A DNA stretch of 64,000 nucleotides from Sphingomonas sp. (GTDB taxonomy: Bacteria; Pseudomonadota; Alphaproteobacteria; Sphingomonadales; Sphingomonadaceae), in assembly GCF_003248515.1 (NCBI RefSeq), contig NZ_QFOB01000012.1:62001-126000 (forward strand), read 5' to 3'. The notes below the pieces were generated by a model. The model had not been told where the DNA came from. It made no database searches and worked only from the letters and a program-made list of their open reading frames with translations. Of the stretch, positions 50,317 through 56,904 are shown piece after piece. Position numbers and translations under genes: made by a program. The first letter of the stretch is position 1. Each line of letters begins with the position of its first letter.

Positions 50317-50835
50317 ATGGCAGCAAAGGCGCTGAGCTTCGTCGTCGGCGATTATGTCGTCTATCCAAAGCATGGGGTGGGCCGGGTTGTCGAACTGCAG
50401 AGCCAGGAAATCGCCGGCGCGAAGCTCGAGCTCTATGTGCTCCGTTTCGAAAAGGAGCGCATGACGCTCCGTGTGCCGACCAACAAGGCCGAGAGCGTCG
50501 GCATGCGCAAGCTTTCCTCGAACGCGCAGATGAGCGACGCGCTCACCACGCTCAAGGGCAAGCCCAAGGTCAAGCGCACCATGTGGTCGCGCCGTGCGCA
50601 GGAATATGAGGCCAAGATCAATTCGGGTGATCTCGTGTCGATCGCCGAAGTGGTCCGCGATCTGTTCCGTGCCGAGGACCAGCCGGAGCAGAGCTATTCC
50701 GAACGGCAGATCTTCGAGGCGGCATGCAGCCGTCTCGCCCGTGAGCTGGCCGCGATGGAGCAGGTCGACGAGCCTGCGGCGCAGGTGAAGATCCTGGATA
50801 TCCTCCGCGCGGCGGCGGCGATCCACAACAAGTAA
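50317..50835 (+). CDS. carD: CarD/CdnL-type RNA polymerase-binding regulator
   Basis: 172 residues. The N-terminal RNAP-interacting Tudor-like domain begins FVVGDYVVYPKHGVGRVVEL; the C-terminal helical domain has the conserved Trp in KRTMWSRRAQEYEAKINSGD that stabilises the open promoter complex. CarD-type proteins bind the beta subunit and stimulate rRNA and growth-related promoters. ATG 50317 was chosen because the family starts just before the polymerase-binding strand; GAAAGG lies about 10 nt upstream. Confidence 0.95.
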   Translation: MAAKALSFVVGDYVVYPKHGVGRVVELQSQEIAGAKLELYVLRFEKERMTLRVPTNKAESVGMRKLSSNAQMSDALTTLKGKPKVKRTMWSRRAQEYEAKINSGDLVSIAEVVRDLFRAEDQPEQSYSERQIFEAACSRLARELAAMEQVDEPAAQVKILDILRAAAAIHNK

Positions 50836-50881
50836 GGTCCTCAGGGACAAGGCCCGGCGGCTTCGGCTACCGGTGCGAAGG

Positions 50882-50912
50882 GGGCGCGGTGTTTCGGCAC
50901 CGTGCCCTTTTT
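50882..50912 (+). terminator. Intrinsic terminator after carD
   Basis: GGGCGCGGTG (50882-50891), loop TTTCGG, CACCGTGCCC (50898-50907; one G-T pair), then TTTTT (50908-50912). Strong Rho-independent terminator. Confidence 0.92.
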
Positions 50913-50962
50913 CGTGCGCCCGTCCCGTCCCTTCCCGCCGCGCTGCGACGGGACGGGAAATG

Positions 50963-52144
50963 TCAGGCCGTGGCCGCCTGTGGGGCGAAGAGGCTGGCGA
51001 TCGTCGTCACGGATTGTTCCGCGGCGGCGCGATCGGGGCTTTCATTGCCGTCATTATAGCCGAACGAATCATCCGCGCCGACCGCCTGGACGACGATGCC
51101 GTCCTTGCGCGCCAGCACGCTGATGTCGCGATAGTAGAGCCCGTAGCGCACGCCCGCCTGCGGAATCAGCCAGGCGATCTGGCCGCGCACGGGCACGATG
51201 CTTTCATCCCGCATCAGCGCGCGCGCGCCATAGCCCGTACAGTTGACGATCACCTTCTCCCGGATCTTCGCGAAATCCGAAGGTTCGTGCAGTTCCATCG
51301 GAACGAAGCGGCCGCCGGCGATCTGGAAATCGGTTTCCAGCGTGTGTGCCAGATCCGCGACGTTGAACATCATCGATGTCGTCTGCCGGGCGAAGGGCAC
51401 GCGGAAGGGGTGCGTGCCGGGGGCGAGCGGGCGCGTCAGCGGCTGCAGATCGCGCACGCGCGCCTGCAACTCGACGAAATGCAGGGCGGTTTCGACATGC
51501 GGCCGATTGCCGGTGGCCGGTGGCGGCGCATCGAACAGATTGTAGCGATCCGTCCAGTCCACCGGATCGCCGGGCAGGCCGAGATAGCTCTGGTGCCGCG
51601 CGAAGGAGGCGCGCGCCATCCGCTCCCAGCGATCGGCGAAATCGGGCGCGACCTTGTCGGCCAGGCCCACGCGCGAATCCGGGGACCATGTGCCCGTCGC
51701 CCGGGCGGAGCGCACGTCCGGGAAGCGGGCGGCGGAATAGATCGTCACCTTGGCGCCGGCGCGCTGCAGCGTCAGTGCGCTCGTCAGGCCGATCGCGCCC
51801 GCGCCGACCACGGCGATCTCCCGCGTCGAATCCGCAAGAGCCAGCGGCAACATGTCCAGCGCCGAGCCCCAGGAGAGCGACCAGCCGCTGCCGCCATGGC
51901 CATAATGGTGGACGACGCGCTTGCCCGCGATCTTTTCCACCTCCAGCCGCGGGCCGACCGCGCGGAACGGGCGCAGGCAGACGGTGGTGCGGAAGATGCG
52001 ATCCGGGCTGGCCGCGAGCGGCAGGATGGGGTCGGTCCCGAAAGGCAGGGGGGCGATGTTCTGCGCAAGCAGGGCATCCGGGCGCGCGGCGATACCCGCC
52101 AGCCCGAGCGCGGCGGCATTTCCGATGAACGAACGACGATCCAT
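50963..52144 (-). CDS. D-amino-acid-oxidase-like flavoprotein with permuted motif order
   Basis: 393 residues, with a Tat-like leader (MDRRSFIGNAAALGLAGIAA). In ordinary DAAO the FAD-binding GxGxxG strand is N-terminal and the block R-P-x-R-x-x-x-x-RLE ... HNYGHGGxG...WG is at the C-terminus. Here the order is reversed: LRPFRAVGPRLE at residues 57-68 and HHYGHGGSGWSLSWG at 79-93 come first, then EIAVVGAGAIGLTSAL (109-122), then the substrate domain with VIVNCTGYGARAL and VPVRGQIAWLIPQ, ending after a short helix. This is the arrangement expected of a circular permutation joined near the helix that packs beside the first Rossmann strand. Probably periplasmic, oxidising D-amino acids or related amines; activity inferred from family only. 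GAGAAG lies upstream of the ATG. Confidence 0.88.
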   Translation of the reverse strand: MDRRSFIGNAAALGLAGIAARPDALLAQNIAPLPFGTDPILPLAASPDRIFRTTVCLRPFRAVGPRLEVEKIAGKRVVHHYGHGGSGWSLSWGSALDMLPLALADSTREIAVVGAGAIGLTSALTLQRAGAKVTIYSAARFPDVRSARATGTWSPDSRVGLADKVAPDFADRWERMARASFARHQSYLGLPGDPVDWTDRYNLFDAPPPATGNRPHVETALHFVELQARVRDLQPLTRPLAPGTHPFRVPFARQTTSMMFNVADLAHTLETDFQIAGGRFVPMELHEPSDFAKIREKVIVNCTGYGARALMRDESIVPVRGQIAWLIPQAGVRYGLYYRDISVLARKDGIVVQAVGADDSFGYNDGNESPDRAAAEQSVTTIASLFAPQAATA

Positions 52145-52227
52145 GAGGCGCTTCTCTCCCTGGGTGACAGGCGCCCTCTCCCTCGTGCAGACAAGCACAT
52201 CGCGGCGGACAACCCAAGTGCGATTGC

Positions 52228-52256
52228 TTGCCGAAACGATCGCGCTTGTGTATTGT
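52228..52256 (+). promoter_or_regulatory. Candidate promoter of the DUF2807 gene
   Basis: TTGCCG (52228-52233), a 17-nt spacer and TATTGT (52251-52256), about 25 nt before the ATG; a second possible -10, TATAAC, is at 52260-52265. The region also separates the divergent flavoprotein gene. Confidence 0.4.
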
Positions 52257-52280
52257 TCGTATAACACAGTGGAGATCGAC

Positions 52281-52979
52281 ATGCGGATTGCGATTCTGGC
52301 CGGGCTGCTCCTCGTCACCGCGAGTGCTCCCGCGTCTGCGGCGACCCGGACTTTCCCGGTGGGTCCGTTCGACAAGGTTCGCAGCGACGTGCCATTCGAT
52401 GTCGTCGTGCGCACGGGCGGCCCGATCGGCGTGCATGCCATCGGCAAGGATGACGTGCTCGCGCGGCTCCACGTCTTCGTCCGCAATGGCGAACTGGTGA
52501 TCGATGCGGACAAGGGGCGCTGGTATCAGAACATCACGATCCGCAAGGAAGACAAGGTGACGATCAACGTCAGCGTGCCGCGTCTTTCCGGCGTCGCGCT
52601 CAACGGCCCCGGCGATATGCGCGTGAATGCGGTGCGCGCGCCCGCCGTCGCGATTGCGCTGGCCGGGCCGGGCAATCTCTCGATCGATCAGGTGGAGGCC
52701 GGCCGGGCGGACGTCAGCCTCAGCGGCCCGGGAGATATCGTGCTGGCCGGCAAGAGCGGCAGCGCGCGCGTCACGGGGCGCGGGCCGGGCGATGTGCGGG
52801 GCGCGCAATGGACGGTCAATGATGTCTCGGTCGATCTGATCGGCCCGGGCAATATCGCGGTGACGGCGCTGCGCACGGCGAACGTGAAGCTCATGGGTCC
52901 AGGCGATGTGAATATCGGCGGCCGCCCCCGTTGCCAGGTTTCCAAGACGGGGCCGGGCAGCGTGCGCTGCGGGGGCTAG
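52281..52979 (+). CDS. DUF2807 (GIN-type) beta-repeat exported protein
   Basis: 232 residues with a signal peptide (MRIAILAGLLLVTASAPASA). FPVGPFDKVRSDVPFDVVV opens the DUF2807 domain. From residue 108 on there are seven GPG(D/N/S) turns at residues 109, 129, 149, 168, 188, 206 and 224, spaced 18-20 residues apart, which implies a parallel beta-solenoid. Two cysteines near the C-terminus (CQV ... RCGG) could form a disulfide cap. Surface or periplasmic location is likely; function unknown. GGAG lies 6 nt before the ATG. Confidence 0.85.
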   Translation: MRIAILAGLLLVTASAPASAATRTFPVGPFDKVRSDVPFDVVVRTGGPIGVHAIGKDDVLARLHVFVRNGELVIDADKGRWYQNITIRKEDKVTINVSVPRLSGVALNGPGDMRVNAVRAPAVAIALAGPGNLSIDQVEAGRADVSLSGPGDIVLAGKSGSARVTGRGPGDVRGAQWTVNDVSVDLIGPGNIAVTALRTANVKLMGPGDVNIGGRPRCQVSKTGPGSVRCGG

Positions 52980-53076
52980 AGGATTTCCCGGCGGGTAGAA
53001 TCACCTGCTGGCCCGGACATCGCTACGAGACGAAATCCCGGAGCCGGTGATCCCGTGAGACCGGATCGAAAGCGGC

Positions 53077-53094
53077 TTCAGGTTTTTGCCTGAA
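53077..53094 (+). terminator. Hairpin after the DUF2807 gene
   Basis: TTCAGG (53077-53082), loop TTTTTG, CCTGAA (53089-53094), in the 142-nt gap between two convergent genes. The T-tract is in the loop, so this is a weak terminator at best. Confidence 0.3.
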
Positions 53095-53121
53095 TCGTCC
53101 TCGCTTATGATGGGGCGGCGA

Positions 53122-53526
53122 TCAGATCAGCGCGAGCGCGGCGAGGCGGCCGGCAAGGTCTGCCGGCAGCACGTCGCCGTCGTCCCCCTCGCCCGAAAGA
53201 TCGGCCGGAGCATCGGCGGCGGCAAGGTAGCGCCAGCCCTGATGCGCGCGTTTGGGGCGCGGGCGGACGCCGATCAGATCCGGGCCGAGCCGGATCCGGC
53301 AATGCCCATTCTCCTCTTCCGCGAAGCCGAGGATGGTGGAACGGGCCACGAGCTGGTGGCGGATGATCCAGTAGAGCGAGCCGCCGATCAGCTCGGTGTG
53401 GCGCGTCGGGCGATAGCGGGTGACGATATGGGTCTCGCCGTCCTCGATCCGGCCGGAAAGGCGCGCCTCGAGCGCCTCCATCCGGGAGCAGCCGACGGCG
53501 ACCTTGGTGAGATGAAGGGGCGGCAC
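53122..53526 (-). CDS. DUF1489 family protein
   Basis: 134 residues from a GTG at 53526. PPLHLTKVAVGCSRMEALEA, then RPTRHTELIGGSLYWIIRHQ, LGFAEEENGHCRIRLGPDLI and VRPRPKRAHQGWRYL match the conserved blocks of DUF1489, a family confined largely to Alphaproteobacteria and of unknown function. It follows mgtE after 97 nt on the same strand. The frame is open upstream without another good start, so the N-terminus is uncertain. Confidence 0.8.
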   Translation of the reverse strand: MPPLHLTKVAVGCSRMEALEARLSGRIEDGETHIVTRYRPTRHTELIGGSLYWIIRHQLVARSTILGFAEEENGHCRIRLGPDLIGVRPRPKRAHQGWRYLAAADAPADLSGEGDDGDVLPADLAGRLAALALI

Positions 53527-53623
53527 GCGCCCGATATGGGAGCGCCATGCGATCCGTTCCAGATCGGCGGCATCCGTTGACGTCTTGGGGCTCGCGCAAG
53601 CCCTGTGGCGGGGAACGGAGCTT

Positions 53624-55039
53624 CTAGCTGCCGAGGCCCCACAGGGTGGCGAGGCCGAGGAACGAGAAGAATCCCATCACGTCCGTCGCCATCGTCACGA
53701 ACACAGCCGAGGAAACGGCGGGATCGACGCGCGCGCGCTCCAGCCCGATCGGAATCAGCACGCCGGCAAGACCCGCGACGAGATTGTTGATGACCATCGC
53801 CAGCGCGATGACGATCGCCAGATCGGGATTGTGATAGACGAGCAGGGTGCCAAGGCCGACGAGCGTGCCCAGCGCCACGCCGTTGGAGAGCGCGACGCGG
53901 AATTCGCGGCCGATCATGCGCCAGGTGTTGGAACTGGTCAGCTGGTTGGTGGCCAGCGCGCGCACGATCACGGCCAGCGTCTGCGTGCCCGCATTGCCGC
54001 CCATGCCCGAAACGATCGGCATCAGCACGGCCAGCAGGGCGAAGCGGGCAATCTCGCCCTGGAAGAGGCCGACGACGGAGGCGGCGATCATGGCCGTGCC
54101 GAGATTGACGATCAGCCAGGTCAGCCGCGTCTTCACGGTGAAGCGGATCGGCTCGTTGATGTCGCCGTCGCCCGCGCCGGAAAGAAGCAGCGTATCCTCG
54201 CCCGCTTCCTCCTGGATGATGTGAACGATGTCGTCGACTGTGATCATGCCGACGAGGCGGCCCGATTTATCGACCACCGCTGCGGAAATCAGCGAATATT
54301 TCTGGAAGCGCAGCGCCACTTCTTCCTGATCCATCTCGGCCGGGATCAGGGTCTGCTCGCGCGCCATCACATCGGCGATCGGGGCGTCGTCGGGTGCGCG
54401 GATGACCCAGCTCACCTTGCAGGTGCCGACCGGCTTGTGCGCGATGTCGACGACGAACACCTCCCAGAAATCGGTGGTGAGATCGTCGTTCGAACGCAGG
54501 TAGGAGATGACGTCCGCCACCTTCCAATGCTCCGGCACCGCGATCAGATCGCGCTGCATCAGGCGGCCGGCGCTCTCCTCGGGATAGGAAAGGGCTTCCT
54601 CGATCGCGGCGCGATCGTCCGGCTCCATTGCGCGCAGCACCGCGCGCTGATCCTCTTCCTCCAGATCCTCGATGATCGCGACGGCATCGTCGGTGTCGAG
54701 CTGGGTGGCCAGTTCGGCCACCTGATGCGGAGTCAGCACCTCGATCAGCTGCTCGCGCACCCAATCGTTCATTTCGGCCAGCACGTCTGCGTCGAGCAGA
54801 TCGTCGATGCCCAGCACGCTGGCGAGGGGCTGCCGCTGCTCGCGCGGGGCGAGCTCGAACAGATCGGCGATGTCGGCGGGATGGAGCGGCTCGACGAGGG
54901 CGCGCGCGCCCTCCTTGTCGCCAGCCTCCACCTTTTCGATGACGGCGTGGACGAATTCCGGCGTCAGCCGCGCTTCCGAATCATGCGCGGTATCCAGCGC
55001 CGCGGGCGCCGCGATGGTCTCGATCTCGCTCTCGCTCAT
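53624..55039 (-). CDS. mgtE: Magnesium transporter MgtE
   Basis: 471 residues. The N-terminal helical domain (about 25-150) contains EPLHPADIADLFELAPREQR, followed by two CBS domains (about 155-280; YPEESAGRLMQRDLIAVPEH and DDIVHIIQEEAGED) and five membrane helices (from about 300). The pore region has MPIVSGMGGNAGTQTLA and the Asp of VTMATDVMGFFSFLGLA, which binds Mg2+ in the channel. CBS and N domains gate by sensing cytosolic Mg2+. GGGAG lies 8 nt before ATG 55039; the frame extends further without need. Confidence 0.95.
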   Translation of the reverse strand: MSESEIETIAAPAALDTAHDSEARLTPEFVHAVIEKVEAGDKEGARALVEPLHPADIADLFELAPREQRQPLASVLGIDDLLDADVLAEMNDWVREQLIEVLTPHQVAELATQLDTDDAVAIIEDLEEEDQRAVLRAMEPDDRAAIEEALSYPEESAGRLMQRDLIAVPEHWKVADVISYLRSNDDLTTDFWEVFVVDIAHKPVGTCKVSWVIRAPDDAPIADVMAREQTLIPAEMDQEEVALRFQKYSLISAAVVDKSGRLVGMITVDDIVHIIQEEAGEDTLLLSGAGDGDINEPIRFTVKTRLTWLIVNLGTAMIAASVVGLFQGEIARFALLAVLMPIVSGMGGNAGTQTLAVIVRALATNQLTSSNTWRMIGREFRVALSNGVALGTLVGLGTLLVYHNPDLAIVIALAMVINNLVAGLAGVLIPIGLERARVDPAVSSAVFVTMATDVMGFFSFLGLATLWGLGS

Positions 55040-55182
55040 CGCCCATCTCCCGGCCGTGCTTCCGATTCGAGGCCCGCTTAGAGCCTGAACGTCCGGCGTG
55101 GAAGCCTGCTCGGCCGCTTCGAGGGTGGCGGCCGCGCCAACTCCTGCTAAGCGCCGCGCCATCTGATCCCAAGGAGAGACAC

Positions 55183-55635
55183 ATGGCAGACGATACCCTG
55201 ACGCTGACGCTGGATAGCGGCGGCGATGTCGTGATCAAGCTGCGCCCCGATCTGGCACCCGGCCATGTCGCGCGGATCGTGGAACTGGTGAAGGAAGGCT
55301 TTTACGATGGCGTGGTCTTCCACCGCGTGATCCCCGGTTTCATGGCGCAGGGCGGCGATCCCACCGGCACCGGCATGGGCGGATCGAAGAAGCCTGACCT
55401 GAAGGCCGAATTCTCGGCCGAGCCGCATGTGCGCGGCGTCTGCTCGATGGCGCGTGCCAGCAATCCGAACAGCGCCAACAGCCAGTTCTTCATCTGCTTC
55501 GATGACGCGACCTTCCTCGATCGCCAATATACGGTGTGGGGTGAAGTGACCGAGGGCATGGACTATGTCGATGCGCTGCCCAAGGGCGAGCCGCCGCGCA
55601 CGCCGGGCAAGATCGTGAAGGCGACGGTGGCGTAA
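55183..55635 (+). CDS. Cyclophilin-type peptidyl-prolyl isomerase
   Basis: 150 residues with no signal peptide, so cytoplasmic. The active-site blocks FHRVIPGFMAQGGDPTGTGM (catalytic Arg), SMARASNPNSANSQFFICF and LDRQYTVWGEV (Trp of the cyclosporin pocket) are intact. Catalyses cis-trans isomerisation of X-Pro bonds. AGGAGA is upstream of the ATG. Divergent from mgtE. Confidence 0.95.
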   Translation: MADDTLTLTLDSGGDVVIKLRPDLAPGHVARIVELVKEGFYDGVVFHRVIPGFMAQGGDPTGTGMGGSKKPDLKAEFSAEPHVRGVCSMARASNPNSANSQFFICFDDATFLDRQYTVWGEVTEGMDYVDALPKGEPPRTPGKIVKATVA

Positions 55636-55672
55636 GGCCAGCCCGTCTTCCATCGTTCTGATCCTGTCGAGC

Positions 55673-55704
55673 GGCCGTTCCTTCCGGCTTCGAAAAGAAC
55701 GGCC
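55673..55704. terminator. Inverted repeat between convergent ppi and lysR genes
   Basis: GGCCGTTC (55673-55680) and GAACGGCC (55697-55704) form a perfect 8-bp stem with a 16-nt loop; no T-tract on the plus strand. It may terminate both convergent transcripts. Confidence 0.5.
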
Positions 55705-55737
55705 CTTCGGCAGGCGCGGGGCGAGCAAGCGGGATCT

Positions 55738-56622
55738 TCAATCCCGCATGAAATCGCCGAACAGCCAATCGTGGAAGATGCGGACGGCACGGTTCGACAG
55801 CCCCGTGCGGCGTGACGCGAACCAGTAGCTGTAGCTGGACTGAACCTTCGTCTGCACCAGATTGGCGAGACGATCGTCGTGCGACAGCTCGACATGATCC
55901 TCCAGCATGAAGGCAACGCCGAGCCCCTGCGCGGCCGCCTCCAGCACCACGGCGCCCGAATCGAAGCGATCGAAGGCCGCAGGCTCCAGCTCCGGCTCCC
56001 CGATCGCATCGCGCCATTCGTTGAACAATTCGGGAAGGTCGCGGTGGATGAGCACGGTCGCCCGCTTGATGTCGGCGGGCGAGCGGATCGCGTTTTCACC
56101 ATGCAGCAGCGATTTCGAGCCGACCACGGCGATATTGTTGTGCGCGATGCGGCGGCTGTAGAAGGTGGCGTCCACCTCGCGCCCCAGCACGATCGCCGCA
56201 TCGATGCCCTCGCCCAGCCGGGCCAGGGCGTGGGGCTGCGTGTCGATGTCGATATGAAGCTGGGGATGTTCCTGCCGCAGCTTGGGCAGGCCGGGCAGCA
56301 GTCGCTGCGACGCGAAAAGCTGTGGCACGCTGAGTCGGAGGCGTAACAGTTCCGATTCGCCCGTGGTTGCATCAATCGCAACGGCCAGTGCGTCGAGCGC
56401 CGGGGCGATGCGCGCGAGCAGCATCTGCCCGTCGCTGTTGAGAACCATCGCCTGATGGCGGCGCGCGAACAGCGGGCGCCCCAGAAAACGCTCCAGCGCC
56501 TGAATCCGTCGGCTCAGCGCCGGCGAGGAGAGCGCAAGCTCCTCCGCCGCGGCTTTTACCGAACCGAGCCGTGCCACTTGCACGAAAGCTTCAACAGCAG
56601 TCAGCGGCGGCAATCTTCGCAT
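55738..56622 (-). CDS. LysR-type transcriptional regulator (GcvA-like)
   Basis: 294 residues from ATG 56622 with an excellent AAGGAGG site. MRRLPPLTAVEAFVQVARLG and ALSSPALSRRIQALERFLGR form the winged helix-turn-helix; the effector domain follows (LRLSVPQLFASQRLLPGLPK). LTTRs usually bind a dyad with T-N11-A between divergent genes, and such a site is present at 56677-56691. The divergent CDC48-like gene is therefore its probable target. The effector ligand is unknown. Confidence 0.93.
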   Translation of the reverse strand: MRRLPPLTAVEAFVQVARLGSVKAAAEELALSSPALSRRIQALERFLGRPLFARRHQAMVLNSDGQMLLARIAPALDALAVAIDATTGESELLRLRLSVPQLFASQRLLPGLPKLRQEHPQLHIDIDTQPHALARLGEGIDAAIVLGREVDATFYSRRIAHNNIAVVGSKSLLHGENAIRSPADIKRATVLIHRDLPELFNEWRDAIGEPELEPAAFDRFDSGAVVLEAAAQGLGVAFMLEDHVELSHDDRLANLVQTKVQSSYSYWFASRRTGLSNRAVRIFHDWLFGDFMRD

Positions 56623-56676
56623 TTCCGCCTCCTTGTCTGACAAGTTTGGAAGCCGCAAGGCAGTTATGAATGCAAA

Positions 56677-56691
56677 TTGCGTATTTCGCAA
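56677..56691. promoter_or_regulatory. Candidate LysR-type operator (T-N11-A dyad)
   Basis: TTGCG-TATTT-CGCAA (56677-56691) is a perfect 5-bp dyad; T56678 and A56690 give the T-N11-A spacing typical of LTTR boxes. It lies 54 nt upstream of the lysR start and just before a candidate promoter pointing towards the CDC48-like gene. Confidence 0.55.
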
Positions 56692-56712
56692 CCGCGAACA
56701 CGCCGTTCGCAC

Positions 56713-56741
56713 TTGCACAAAAATCGGCCGGGCACCATAAA
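56713..56741 (+). promoter_or_regulatory. Candidate promoter for the cdc48-like gene
   Basis: TTGCAC (56713-56718), a 17-nt spacer and CATAAA (56736-56741). It sits just downstream of the candidate LTTR box, where activation from that site would be geometrically reasonable. Confidence 0.45.
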
Positions 56742-56774
56742 AGCCCTGCCTTTCAGGCATCCTCTCCTAGACTT

Positions 56775-56807
56775 AAGGGCTGGTCCTCCGGGGCTGGCCC
56801 TTTTTTT
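56775..56807 (+). terminator. Terminator-like structure in the leader of the cdc48-like gene
   Basis: AAGGGC (56775-56780) pairs with GCCCTT (56797-56802) across an imperfectly structured loop and leads directly into seven Ts (56801-56807). It is about 100 nt upstream of the cdc48-like ATG and about 30 nt after the predicted start of transcription, so it looks like an attenuator, or the end of a short RNA. Confidence 0.55.
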
Positions 56808-56904
56808 CTGCCTCCGTTACCCACGGCGCGCGCCGGATCGGTTGGGATCTCGCAATGTGGCCGCGCATTCCTATTTGCGGATGCCGCGAAAGGAGACGGC
56901 AAGA

